Positions 1 through 8,447 are shown, numbered from the stretch's first letter. The stretch is 21,418 nt of DNA from Pleurocapsa sp. MO_226.B13 (GCA_030064795.1 JASJEI010000215.1:1-21418), one strand, 5' to 3'. The notes: generated from the letters alone by a model not told the origin. Made by a program: numbers and translations.

Positions 1-69
1 GAGAAGCAGTTTCAACGTTTACCAGGATTAGAGAAATGGTTTGTTGAAATCCCAGTTAGTACTGCATAG
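1..69 (+). CDS. C-terminal fragment of an unidentified protein (partial, 5' end outside window)
   Basis: Frame 1 is open from the first base to a TAG at 67-69 and encodes 22 residues ending in PVSTA. The fragment is mixed hydrophobic and charged (LPGLEKWFVEIPV) and shows no recognisable motif. It is followed by a 63-base AT-rich gap without an obvious terminator before the next gene on the same strand. The open frame and natural-looking composition support a real gene end, but 22 codons could be open by chance. No function is assigned. Confidence 0.4.
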   Translation, partial: EKQFQRLPGLEKWFVEIPVSTA

Positions 70-132
70 CTATTGGATGACTTTTTTCTTGGATTGCTCT
101 AACTAAACAAAATCAATAATCAATGACCGACG

Positions 133-3100
133 ATGACTAACTCGATCGCAGAACCAAATAATTTTTTTATTGTGGCTATTGGTGCTTCAGCAGGGGGATT
201 ACAGGCATTAGAGTCATTTTTCAGTAATCTACCCGACCATCCTAATGCAGCATTTGTAGTGGTACAGCATTTGTCTCCCGACTATCGCAGCATGATGACG
301 GAGATCTTGCAACGCAAAACCCCGATGCCAGTCACACTAATCGAAGATGGGATGGAGATCCAACCCAGTCATGTCTATGTTTTACCGCCAAGCAAGCACT
401 TAATTGTCAAAAATCGTCGTTTTAGGCTGTTGGACTCTCCAGATTCCTTTGATTATCCGATTGATAAGTTCTTTCGTTCTTTGGTCGAAGAATGGAAAGA
501 AAAAACCATTGCCATTTTACTTTCAGGAACTGGTAGTGATGGTACGGAAGGGATACAGGCAATTAGCCGAGTTGGTGGTATTGGTTTGGTGCAGTCTCCA
601 GAAACGGCTCAGTTCAACAGTATGCCCAGCAGTGCGATTCCTTCGGGGTTGGTAGATGAAATCCTTTCGCCTCAAGAATTGGCACAAACCGTATTCGAGT
701 TAATCCGTTATTCCGATAATTTTCCCGACTCCTCCCCCGAAGAAGCGGTATCGATCGACCCCGAACAGCTACAGAGTATTTTAGATATTTTGGCCGAGCG
801 AGAAGAAATTGATTTTTCTCACTACAAAATTAGTACTCTATCTCGTCGCATTCACCATCGCTGCGCCCTTACGCACAGTAGTAACCTCAAAGAATATATC
901 AATTTGCTCCAAGATTCGGAAGAAGAACAGAAATTGCTGCGTCGAGATTTACTAATTGGCGTAACTCAGTTCTTTCGCGACCCTCCAGCCTGGGAGTTTT
1001 TGGAAACTCAAGTGCTGCCTGAATCGATCGCTCAGCTAAAACCCCAAGAACAACTAAGGATTTGGATTTCTGCTTGTGCTACAGGGGAAGAAGCCTACTC
1101 CATGGCAATGTTAGTCGATGAAGCGATCGCCAAAGCCGATAAATCAATTCAGGTGAAAATTTTTGCCACCGACATCGACAGCGATGCTCTAGAAGTGACC
1201 GCCCAGGGGATATATCCTGAAAGCGTTAATAAAGATATCAGTCCCGAACGTTTAGAAAAATATTTTACCTTTACCGGCGATCGCTTTCGAGTCAAGCGGT
1301 TTTTACGGGAGATGTTGATTATTGCCCCCCACGATCTAACGAAAAATACCGGCTTTTCTAAAATGAACCTGGTTAGCTGTCGTAACGTGCTGATTTATAT
1401 GCAGCCCCAACTACAACAACACGTCCTCAGACTACTGCATTTTGCCCTAGCTAACCAAGGAATCTTGTTTTTAGGTAGTTCGGAAACTCTAGGAGATTTG
1501 GGCGAAGAATTTTCTACGGTAGAGCCAAAATGGAAAATATTTCGCAAGCGCAGAAATACCACCCTCTCCATGGGGCAGATTACTCGACAGCCAATAGTCA
1601 ACCAAATACGGACTTCTGCCCGTAGCAAAGCTAGAGCAGACCGACAATTTGACCGTTTATTATCCCAGGTATTTAAATATTGTCTGAACGAGAGAAAAAT
1701 AACCTGCTTCCTAGTCAATCGAGATAATCAACTATTGCGGATTTTTTATAATGCAGCCAAGCTGTTAGAATTTCCCATCGGCGAGACAGTCTGGGACGTA
1801 ACCGAAATAGTCAATCCAGGGCTAAAGCTCCCTCTGTCTACCGCCCTGCATCGGGCAAAACGCGATCGCGAACCCGTTCTCTATACGGGAATTAAGATCG
1901 AGCGCGGGGGAGAAGAACTAAACGTCAATTTAAGAGTCGGTACTCAAGGCGAAAACACCACCTTCGGAGATTATCTAATCGTAGTTTTAGAACTAGAAGT
2001 CCCTACCGAACGGATTGAAACAGAAGCCTCGCTCAAAGAAAGTGAAGCCAATCTTTTAGAAGCGCAGCGACTAGCGAATCTGGGTAATTGGGAAATAGAA
2101 GTTGGGGATAATTTTGAGCTTGAGACAGTTAGAGCAACTTGGTCGGCAGAACTGTTTCATATTTATGGCTTAGACCCTCAAAAAGGTGTTCCGACCTTCG
2201 CAGAACTACTACAATTTCATCCACCCCAAGACCGTCGAGTAATACGTTCCGCTTTAGAAAAATTACTCTCAGAATTTACTCCCTATAATTTAGATCTTCT
2301 TTACAACTGCCCCAATGGGGAAACGCGTCACCTCAACAGTATTGGGCGGGCCGCCTGTGATGAGACGGGTAAGGTAATTAAACTTTATGGGGCAATTATG
2401 GACATTACCGATCGCAAGCAAATAGAAGCGGAACTAATTAGGCAAAATCGAGCCTTAGAAGAAGCGATCGCCGTTGCCCAGGCTGCTGATTCGGCAAACC
2501 AAGCTAAAAGCGATTTTTTGGCTAATATGAGTCACGAAATTCGTACTCCCATGAATGCCATTCTCTCTGTCGCCCAACTACTCGATCTGACTCAACTCGA
2601 CACACAACAACAAAGTCTCTTAGAAACTCTCAAATCTAATGGTCAAAGATTATTGTCCCTAATCGATGACATTCTCGATCTCTCCAAAATTGAGGCAAAA
2701 GAACTCCATCTTAACCCACAAGAATTTGCCTTAGCAAGCATAGTTGACAATCTCTCTAATTCTTTTTCACCCCAGGTCGAACAAAAAGGACTAGAACTAA
2801 GTATCGATCTCGATCCCGCTCTTCCTGTATGGCTCAAGGGCGATGATTTTCGTTTGCAGCAGGTGTTGAGTAACTTTATTAGCAACTCGATCAAATTTAC
2901 CGAACAAGGACAGATAAAGGTCACTATTGCCCCCGAAACAACGATGACGATGACAGAAAACTCGTCAACGACTATTTTGGTTCGTTTTAGCGTTGAAGAT
3001 ACTGGCATTGGTATTTCCGAGGAACAGCAAGCAAAATTATTCCAGCCATTTACCCAAGCCGATAACTCTACCACCCGTGAATATGGAGGAACGGGTTTGG

Positions 3101-3645
3101 GATTAGCTATTTGTCGTCGCATTGTCGAGTTGATGAATGGGACAATTATTGTCAACAGCGATGTCGGTCGGGGTTCGACCTTTTGGGTTACCGTTCCTTT
3201 AGAAGTACCAACAACAGATAAAGCCAGACAGGAATCAGAAATTACTACTACCTCAAAACCAACTTCAGATGATTCTAGCCAAACTATTAGTGTCTTAGTA
3301 GTTGAAGATTATCCCGATAATCGCGACCTGACTTTATTTATGCTTGATAATTTAGGTTATACAAGCGATAGTGCCGATAACGGTCAAGAAGCATTGAATA
3401 AATTAGACCAGCAGCAATACGATGTAATTCTAATGGATTGTCAAATGCCCAAACTAAATGGCTATCAAACAACCCAAATCATTCGCCAAAGGAAAGGACA
3501 AGAGCGACACACTACAATTATCGGACTGACCGCCAATGCCATGTCGGGCGATCGCCAAAAATGTCTGGATGCAGGGATGGATGATTATCTCAGTAAACCG
3601 ATTGATTTTGACGAATTGGATCGGACAATTAAGAAATGGTGTTAA
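133..3645 (+). CDS. CheB/CheR-type hybrid sensor histidine kinase with C-terminal receiver domain
   Basis: A 1170-residue multidomain signalling protein. Residues about 10-195 form a CheB methylesterase domain with the triad in place: Ser19 (GASAGG), His46 (VQHL) and Asp136 (GTGSDGTEG). Residues about 210-470 form a CheR methyltransferase domain with the SAM-binding SACATGEE (313-320) and RNVLIY (417-422). A PAS-like domain (about 505-620), a second PAS_3-type domain (about 635-760) and a short helical linker follow. The kinase core has HisKA His801 (MSHEIRTPMNA), an N-box (NFISNSIKF), DTGIGI and GGTGLGLAI. The C-terminal receiver has phosphoacceptor Asp1102 and a KP motif. There is no transmembrane segment, so it should be cytosolic. 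Chemotaxis CheB normally carries an N-terminal receiver, which is absent here, and no che operon is nearby. It probably autophosphorylates His801 and passes phosphate to Asp1102 or another receiver; the methyl-chemistry substrate is unknown. The ATG at 133 starts just before the CheB fold. Confidence 0.93.
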   Translation: MTNSIAEPNNFFIVAIGASAGGLQALESFFSNLPDHPNAAFVVVQHLSPDYRSMMTEILQRKTPMPVTLIEDGMEIQPSHVYVLPPSKHLIVKNRRFRLLDSPDSFDYPIDKFFRSLVEEWKEKTIAILLSGTGSDGTEGIQAISRVGGIGLVQSPETAQFNSMPSSAIPSGLVDEILSPQELAQTVFELIRYSDNFPDSSPEEAVSIDPEQLQSILDILAEREEIDFSHYKISTLSRRIHHRCALTHSSNLKEYINLLQDSEEEQKLLRRDLLIGVTQFFRDPPAWEFLETQVLPESIAQLKPQEQLRIWISACATGEEAYSMAMLVDEAIAKADKSIQVKIFATDIDSDALEVTAQGIYPESVNKDISPERLEKYFTFTGDRFRVKRFLREMLIIAPHDLTKNTGFSKMNLVSCRNVLIYMQPQLQQHVLRLLHFALANQGILFLGSSETLGDLGEEFSTVEPKWKIFRKRRNTTLSMGQITRQPIVNQIRTSARSKARADRQFDRLLSQVFKYCLNERKITCFLVNRDNQLLRIFYNAAKLLEFPIGETVWDVTEIVNPGLKLPLSTALHRAKRDREPVLYTGIKIERGGEELNVNLRVGTQGENTTFGDYLIVVLELEVPTERIETEASLKESEANLLEAQRLANLGNWEIEVGDNFELETVRATWSAELFHIYGLDPQKGVPTFAELLQFHPPQDRRVIRSALEKLLSEFTPYNLDLLYNCPNGETRHLNSIGRAACDETGKVIKLYGAIMDITDRKQIEAELIRQNRALEEAIAVAQAADSANQAKSDFLANMSHEIRTPMNAILSVAQLLDLTQLDTQQQSLLETLKSNGQRLLSLIDDILDLSKIEAKELHLNPQEFALASIVDNLSNSFSPQVEQKGLELSIDLDPALPVWLKGDDFRLQQVLSNFISNSIKFTEQGQIKVTIAPETTMTMTENSSTTILVRFSVEDTGIGISEEQQAKLFQPFTQADNSTTREYGGTGLGLAICRRIVELMNGTIIVNSDVGRGSTFWVTVPLEVPTTDKARQESEITTTSKPTSDDSSQTISVLVVEDYPDNRDLTLFMLDNLGYTSDSADNGQEALNKLDQQQYDVILMDCQMPKLNGYQTTQIIRQRKGQERHTTIIGLTANAMSGDRQKCLDAGMDDYLSKPIDFDELDRTIKKWC

Positions 3646-4658
3646 TCCAGCAATTGCAAAATCGTGCGATCGCGTCCTTGTTTTTTGGCTTGATAGAGTG
3701 CTCGATCGGCAGTTACCAGGAGTTGTTTTTTCGTAAATTTAAAGTTGGGTACAATACTAGAGACTCCCAAACTGAGAGAAACATAGTTGCTCACCAGAGA
3801 TTGAGGATGCTCCAGACAAAGCCCTTTAACTTCGAGGCGAATTTCATCGGCTAATTTTAAAGCACTTTGGGCGGGGGTGCGGGGGAGAACGACGACAAAT
3901 TCTTCTCCACCATATCGGGCAACCAAATCGGCAGGACGTTTGGCGACTTTGGAGATTACTTGGGCAACTTTAATCAAACACAAGTCTCCTTGTTGATGAC
4001 CAAAACAATCGTTATAAAGTTTGAAATAATCGACATCGCTAATGATTAGAGATAGGGGAAATTGTTCTCTTTGTCCTCTTTGCCATTCCCTAGTCAAAAA
4101 TTCATCAAAATAAAGACGGTTCGCTATTTGGGTTAGACCATCTAACATCGCTAATTTGCCCAGTCTCTCGGTCAATCTTAACAATTGGGCTTCCGCATCT
4201 TGGCGATCGCGATTTTCTTTTTCCAGGCGAGCATTTTTCGCCTGCAATTCCATTTGTAAGTGTCGAATTTTTAATTGATTTCTAACTCTGGCTAAAACTT
4301 CTTCAATCTGGAAGGGTTTAGTAATATAGTCATTACCACCATACTCAAAGGCTTTAGTTTTATCGTTAACATCGGTTAAAGAACTAATAAAAATAATCGG
4401 TATGTCTTGAGTATGACTGTCGTTTTTAAGTATCTGACAAACCTCAAAGCCATCCATTTCGGGCATACTAATGTCTAGTACGATCAGATCTAAAGGTTCG
4501 GTTTTTGCTAACTCAATCGCCAGCTGGCCAGATTCGCATTTCTGAACTTGATAACCTTCGGAAGAGAGTATAGTCGAGAGAAGTTCTAGATTATCTTGCC
4601 GATCGTCAACTATCAAAATCTTAGCATTAGGTAATGGCGATCGCTCAGCTGTGAACAT
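3642..4658 (-). CDS. Response regulator with GGDEF output: diguanylate cyclase
   Basis: A receiver-GGDEF protein of 338 residues that makes c-di-GMP from two GTP, probably when phosphorylated. Numbering here follows the longer TTG-started form (345 residues). The receiver has the acidic pair Asp25/Asp26, phosphoacceptor Asp69 (VLDISMPEMDG) and Lys121 (TKPF). A helical linker at about 140-175 leads to the GGDEF domain, with DxDxFK at 215-220 and active-site GGEEF at 257-261. An intact inhibitory I-site, RPAD (248-251), lies five residues before GGEEF, so product feedback inhibition is expected. There is no transmembrane segment. The ATG at 4656-4658 is preferred over TTG at 4677-4679, because it leaves about 36 bases of leader after a good promoter and still keeps the whole receiver fold. 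It converges on the CheBR kinase gene and the two stop codons overlap. A kinase in this block may phosphorylate it, by inference. Confidence 0.93.
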   Translation of the reverse strand: MFTAERSPLPNAKILIVDDRQDNLELLSTILSSEGYQVQKCESGQLAIELAKTEPLDLIVLDISMPEMDGFEVCQILKNDSHTQDIPIIFISSLTDVNDKTKAFEYGGNDYITKPFQIEEVLARVRNQLKIRHLQMELQAKNARLEKENRDRQDAEAQLLRLTERLGKLAMLDGLTQIANRLYFDEFLTREWQRGQREQFPLSLIISDVDYFKLYNDCFGHQQGDLCLIKVAQVISKVAKRPADLVARYGGEEFVVVLPRTPAQSALKLADEIRLEVKGLCLEHPQSLVSNYVSLSLGVSSIVPNFKFTKKQLLVTADRALYQAKKQGRDRTILQLLD

Positions 4659-4700
4659 ATTCGATCCAGATAACTTCAATTGAATTTTAAAACCAAGTTG

Positions 4701-4729
4701 TATCTAAAATTACCATTGACAAAAGTCAA
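4701..4729 (-). promoter_or_regulatory. Putative sigma-70-type promoter of the diguanylate cyclase gene
   Basis: On the minus strand TTGACT (4729-4724) and TAGATA (4706-4701) are separated by exactly 17 bases. Transcription would start near 4694, about 36 bases before the preferred ATG at 4658. The -35 hexamer lies inside a perfect inverted repeat (see the entry at 4715-4730). The call rests only on consensus match and position. Confidence 0.5.
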
Positions 4730-4730
4730 T
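4715..4730. promoter_or_regulatory. Perfect inverted repeat over the -35 element (possible operator)
   Basis: ATTGAC-AAAA-GTCAAT is a perfect 6-bp inverted repeat with a 4-base centre. It covers the -35 hexamer of the putative diguanylate cyclase promoter, which is a typical place for a dimeric repressor to bind. No known regulator motif is recognised, and chance occurrence is possible in AT-rich DNA. Confidence 0.35.
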
Positions 4731-4983
4731 CGTAATTCCCAAACATCGATCTGCTTACTAAGTCCTCACAAACCTTCCTTTTAGTAACTTTAACTGAGTC
4801 TAGCTACTTACTATCTGTCAAGATCGATACTGCTTTAAATATCCTAGCGTTTTGTAGTCGCGATCGATCTGTAGTAAGTCGGTTCGGCACAATTGAGAAT
4901 CAACTATCCGATTGAATTCGAGTTTAACTTCGCTCTTTTACTAGAATTTCAACTATTTAGATTTTTTTAATTTTTCTCAAAAC

Positions 4984-5003
4984 TTATTACCATTTATTAC
5001 CAT
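4984..5003 (+). promoter_or_regulatory. Tandem decamer TTATTACCAT x2 (possible response-regulator site)
   Basis: Two perfect adjacent copies of TTATTACCAT with a 10-bp period lie upstream of the histidine kinase gene. Direct repeats at a one-turn period are typical of OmpR/PhoB-class regulators. In phase, the site resembles the cyanobacterial HLR1 motif bound by RpaB, (G/T)TTACA(T/A)(T/A) repeated every 10 bp, but with A at the first position and C in place of A at the sixth position of each half. The role is inferred. Confidence 0.3.
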
Positions 5004-5143
5004 AAACTTAAGGCTTCAATAATCACAGATCGAGAATTCGCCCGTACCAAAGTCTTCAAAAATACAGCAGCCCAGAGCTTTCTGCGTCGATCGAGAGTGC
5101 TTTCCGGCATCGTGGTTCAAATTTATATAGGTATATCTACTGC

Positions 5144-7717
5144 ATGAGCGACAAAACCGAAAATTTACAGGGAACAACTGCCAATCTTCCAGTTAAAAAG
5201 CAACGAACTATAATGTTGGTTGACGATTCAGAAGTAGACAGAAAGATATATCGACGCTATCTGCAAAGCGATCCTCGGCAGCAATACAGTTTTGTCGAAG
5301 TAGAATTGGGAGCAGAAGCTTTTGAGGTCTATGCTCGATCGCAACCAGATATTATCTTACTAGATTATCTATTGCCCGATCTGGATGGTTTAGAGTGGCT
5401 GACTCAATGGCAACAACGGTATCAATCAAATCTTTGTCCTGTAATTATCTTGACTGGACAAGGAGATGAAAATATAGTGGTGCAGTTTATCAAACTGGGG
5501 GCGAGCGATTATTTAGTCAAAAATCAAATTACCGCAGAAAGACTAAAGTTTTCTGTCGAACGAGCGATCGCCTTACAACAGCTACAGCAGGAAAAAGAAG
5601 ACCTCTTAGCTCAGTATATTCAACGCAATCAAGAACTGATTCAAAGTAATCTGCAATGTCAACTAGAGTCGGCAAAAAATGAAGCCCTACAAAGGATTAT
5701 CGATCGAGTTCCCGTAGTTGTGTATGCCAAAGCAGTAGACTATAAAACCAAGCAATCGGGCAAGTTCTGGCTGGTAAATGCGGAATTTCAGCGAATCTTT
5801 GGTTTATCTGAATCAGAAATTATCGGTAAGAGCGATCGCGAGTTATTTCCAGCTTCTATAGTCGAGGTTTTAGAAGCTAACGATCGCCTCGTAATTGAAA
5901 CCAAAAAGCCCCTGACAACGGAAGAACAGGTGTATCATGCCGACGGTAAACTGCACACTTATTTGTCTTTTAAGTTTCCCCTGTTTGATGATAACCAGCA
6001 GCTAGTTTCGATCGCGGGCATTGCCAAAGATATTACCAACGAGAAACGATCTCAGACCGAACTTGCTAAAATTGAAACCAAATTTCGTAAAACCTTTGAA
6101 CAGGCAGCAGTAGGCATCGCTCACGTTGCTCCCGATGGCAAATGGCTGCGGGTCAATCAAAAACTTTGTCAGATTCTCGGTTACACCAAAGAGGAATTAT
6201 TACAAAAAACTTTTCAGGATATTACTTATGCTGAAGATCTCGAAACCGATGTCGAATACATTCGTCAAGTGTTGGCGGGAGAAATTTCGACCTACACGAT
6301 GGAAAAACGCTACATTTGCAAAAACGGTTCTCTAGTCTGGATCGAACTCACAGTATCTCTAGTAAGATGCGAAAATGGAAAACCAGATTATTTTATTTTC
6401 GTAGTCGAAGATATTAGCGATCGCAAGCAGCTAGAACTATCGGAAAAAAAGTCTCTGCAACGTTTATCAAATTTACATCAACTAGACCAAGCTATTTTAG
6501 AAGTTCATGAAATCAAGGCGATCGCTACTATAGCCATCAACAACATTCAGCAATTATCAATTTGTCAGCTAGTATCTATTGTCACCTTCGATTCAGAAAA
6601 CAATACTGCTACGATCTTGGTGACTCAAGGTAGAGGTGAAAAAATCCTAGATGAAGGATTCCAGGTTGCTCTTGATATTTGGCAAGATGTAATCGCTAGG
6701 CTGGAAAATAGCCAACAAAAGTATGTAATTACCTATTTAAGTCAATTTCCGCAGTTGGCAACGGCAATTCCTACTCTCAGTAATCTAGAGTTAGATTGTT
6801 TTGTTAGTTTCCCTCTCAGATCGAAACAAAAGTTTTTAGGAATCTTGAAACTCTGGATCGAAAATCCTGGGGTAATAACCACAGAAGAATTAACCATAGT
6901 TAGTGAAATCAGCAGCCAAGTCGCGATCGCCCTAGAGCAAGCTCGTCTATATCGGCAAATTCAGGACTACACCTCAGAATTAGAAGCCAAAGTAGCTCGA
7001 CGTACCGCCCAACTCGAAGAAATTAACCAGGAACTAGAAGCCTTTACCTATAGTATTTCCCACGACCTAAAAGCACCTTTAAGAGCGATCCAGGGTTTTG
7101 CCATAGCATTAGAGGAAGACTATGCCGAAAGCTTAGACGATTTGGGACGAGAATATACTTCTCGGCTGAGCTCTTCAGCGCAGCAAATGACTCAACTGAT
7201 TCAAGATCTATTAACCTACAGCCGTTTATCTCGTACCGAAATCCAGATGGGTAAGGTCAAGCTTTCTGTAGTTGTTCGCCAAGCAATCGAGCAACTAAGA
7301 GCGGAGATAGAGAAGACTCAGGCAGAAATCATTATCCGTGAACCACTACTAACCATGGAGGGCAACAAGAGAATACTAGTTCAAATAGTTAGTAATCTGC
7401 TCTCTAATGCGATTAAATTTGTTTCTCCCAGAGTGCAACCCCAGGTGCAAATCTGGACAGAAGCCAGAGAAGAAAATTCATCCAATACTCAACAGAGTCC
7501 CGTCGTGCGCCTTTGGATCGAAGATAACGGTATCGGTATCGCTTCCCAACATCAAGAACGTATTTTCGGCGTTTTTGAACGACTACACGGTCACGAAGCC
7601 TATCCCGGTACTGGTATTGGTTTAGCGATCGCCAAAAAAGGAATGGAACGCTTGGGAGGTAGTCTGGGTGTCGAATCAGAACGCGATCGGGGCAGTCGTT
7701 TTTGGATTGAAAGATAA
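5144..7717 (+). CDS. REC-PAS-PAS-GAF sensor histidine kinase (phytochrome-type kinase core)
   Basis: An 857-residue soluble sensor kinase. An N-terminal receiver (about 20-140) has phosphoacceptor Asp74 (LLDYLLPDLDG); after its conserved Lys comes Asn (VKNQ) rather than Pro. Two PAS domains follow (about 185-305 and 312-430), the second a typical S-box ending in EDISDRKQ. A GAF domain spans about 440-605 and runs into a coiled-coil linker. I see no DXCF or phytochrome-type bilin cysteine context in the GAF, so a chromophore is not supported. The kinase core has His640 (SISHDLKAPLRAI), an N-box (SNLLSNAIKF), EDNGIGIA and GTGIGLAIAKKGMERLGG, matching the Cph1/bacteriophytochrome-like class. An Rcp-type regulator gene 250 bases downstream is the likely phosphotransfer partner. 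The receiver-first arrangement implies that it is itself controlled by an upstream kinase. The ligand for PAS/GAF cannot be told from the sequence. Confidence 0.93.
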   Translation: MSDKTENLQGTTANLPVKKQRTIMLVDDSEVDRKIYRRYLQSDPRQQYSFVEVELGAEAFEVYARSQPDIILLDYLLPDLDGLEWLTQWQQRYQSNLCPVIILTGQGDENIVVQFIKLGASDYLVKNQITAERLKFSVERAIALQQLQQEKEDLLAQYIQRNQELIQSNLQCQLESAKNEALQRIIDRVPVVVYAKAVDYKTKQSGKFWLVNAEFQRIFGLSESEIIGKSDRELFPASIVEVLEANDRLVIETKKPLTTEEQVYHADGKLHTYLSFKFPLFDDNQQLVSIAGIAKDITNEKRSQTELAKIETKFRKTFEQAAVGIAHVAPDGKWLRVNQKLCQILGYTKEELLQKTFQDITYAEDLETDVEYIRQVLAGEISTYTMEKRYICKNGSLVWIELTVSLVRCENGKPDYFIFVVEDISDRKQLELSEKKSLQRLSNLHQLDQAILEVHEIKAIATIAINNIQQLSICQLVSIVTFDSENNTATILVTQGRGEKILDEGFQVALDIWQDVIARLENSQQKYVITYLSQFPQLATAIPTLSNLELDCFVSFPLRSKQKFLGILKLWIENPGVITTEELTIVSEISSQVAIALEQARLYRQIQDYTSELEAKVARRTAQLEEINQELEAFTYSISHDLKAPLRAIQGFAIALEEDYAESLDDLGREYTSRLSSSAQQMTQLIQDLLTYSRLSRTEIQMGKVKLSVVVRQAIEQLRAEIEKTQAEIIIREPLLTMEGNKRILVQIVSNLLSNAIKFVSPRVQPQVQIWTEAREENSSNTQQSPVVRLWIEDNGIGIASQHQERIFGVFERLHGHEAYPGTGIGLAIAKKGMERLGGSLGVESERDRGSRFWIER

Positions 7718-7848
7718 AATATTAACCTTAAATAAATTTATCCTCTATTTTGAACATTTCTAGTTTAATTTGATAGTTGTCCTACAATTACAAGTATATT
7801 TGGGCAGAATCTAGCAATCTGGAATCAGAACTGATAACAAACAAACGA

Positions 7849-7891
7849 GTGAGGACTAATGACAAAAGACATTTAACGTCAGAATTCTCAC
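7849..7891 (+). other. Possible nested stem-loop in the spacer before the Rcp-like gene
   Basis: GTGAG (7849-7853) pairs with CTCAC (7887-7891), and inside it TGAC (7860-7863) pairs with GTCA (7878-7881). The two stems are separated by an asymmetric internal loop. No T-run follows, so it is not a convincing terminator. It could be mRNA leader structure, a remnant of an element, or chance. Confidence 0.2.
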
Positions 7892-7938
7892 TAATCAAAT
7901 AGGATTGCTATAAAGTTTATTTTGACCCGTCACTTGAA

Positions 7939-7955
7939 TAAAGCCAGAGGCTTTA
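7939..7955 (+). other. Compact perfect hairpin just upstream of the Rcp-like gene
   Basis: TAAAGCC-AGA-GGCTTTA is a perfect 7-bp stem with a 3-base loop, ending 12 bases before the ATG at 7968. There is no long T-run, only mixed sequence (GTTGAATTTT), so termination would be weak. It could shape translation of the response regulator, attenuate read-through from the upstream kinase, or be a relic of an IS200/IS605-like end. None of these is proven by sequence. Confidence 0.4.
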
Positions 7956-7967
7956 GTTGAATTTTAC

Positions 7968-8417
7968 ATGAACCAAGAATCGATACCGATTTTGTTAGTA
8001 GAAGATGACTACAATGATGTTTTACTCATTCAGCGAGCTTTTCGCAAAGCTAAAATCAAACCAGTAATTTCCACGGTTGCCGACGGAGATGAAGCGATCG
8101 CTTTTTTAACTCGACAGGGACAGTATGCGGATCGAGAACTTTATCCTACTCCCCTGTTAGTGCTGCTAGATTTAAAGTTACCCCGTCGTTCGGGACTAGA
8201 AGTTTTACAATGGTTACGACAACAACCAGCATTAAAACGCATCCTAGTGGTAATTTTAACTTCTTCTCAAGAAAGCTCGGATTTAGCCAAAGCTTACGAT
8301 CTGGGGGCAAACTCTTACCTAGTCAAACCCACAGATTTTCAAAATTTGGTCGATCTGGTCAAATTAATTGATGCTTATTGGTTTAATGCCAATGAAAAAC
8401 CCCTAATTAATCAGTAA
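7968..8417 (+). CDS. Single-domain response regulator, Rcp1/CheY-like
   Basis: A 149-residue stand-alone receiver with no output domain. It has the acidic pocket (EDD, 12-14), phosphoacceptor Asp68 (LLDLKLP), Thr98 (ILTSS) and Lys120 (VKPTDF). The ADGDEA segment, the FLxRxGxYAD insert and the C-terminal DLVKLIDAYW are typical of the Rcp1 family that pairs with cyanobacterial phytochrome-type kinases. It lies between two histidine kinase genes on the same strand, 250 bases after the first and 30 before the second. It most likely takes phosphate from the upstream kinase's His640 and relays it to a target outside the window. The ATG at 7968 is the only start that keeps the whole fold. No clear ribosome-binding site is seen. 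Confidence 0.93.
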   Translation: MNQESIPILLVEDDYNDVLLIQRAFRKAKIKPVISTVADGDEAIAFLTRQGQYADRELYPTPLLVLLDLKLPRRSGLEVLQWLRQQPALKRILVVILTSSQESSDLAKAYDLGANSYLVKPTDFQNLVDLVKLIDAYWFNANEKPLINQ

Positions 8418-8447
8418 TTTAGTCGTCGCCTATTTACCAATACTCCC

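Larger units (their letters stand above)
4680..5143. other. Divergent intergenic region between the diguanylate cyclase and the REC-PAS-GAF kinase
   Basis: 464 bases of AT-rich noncoding DNA between divergently transcribed genes. The left part holds the putative cyclase promoter and inverted repeat. The right part has a tandem decamer repeat (4984-5003) about 140 bases before the kinase start. I see no open frame with coding character, no RNA gene and no intrinsic terminator. The kinase ATG at 5144 has no clear Shine-Dalgarno sequence, which is common in cyanobacteria. Confidence 0.6.

Noticed and set aside
2643..3155. 170-codon minus-strand frame inside the CheBR kinase gene
   Set aside because: It lies antisense to the conserved HisKA/ATPase coding region and its product has no domain character; it is a shadow frame.
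4658..4679. TTG start at 4679 for the diguanylate cyclase
   Set aside because: An ATG seven codons downstream keeps the full receiver fold and gives a more normal leader length from the predicted promoter; the TTG remains possible.
6440..6960. Bilin-binding GAF domain (phytochrome or cyanobacteriochrome)
   Set aside because: The fold pattern is GAF-like, but no DXCF or phytochrome cysteine context is visible, so photoreception is not supported.
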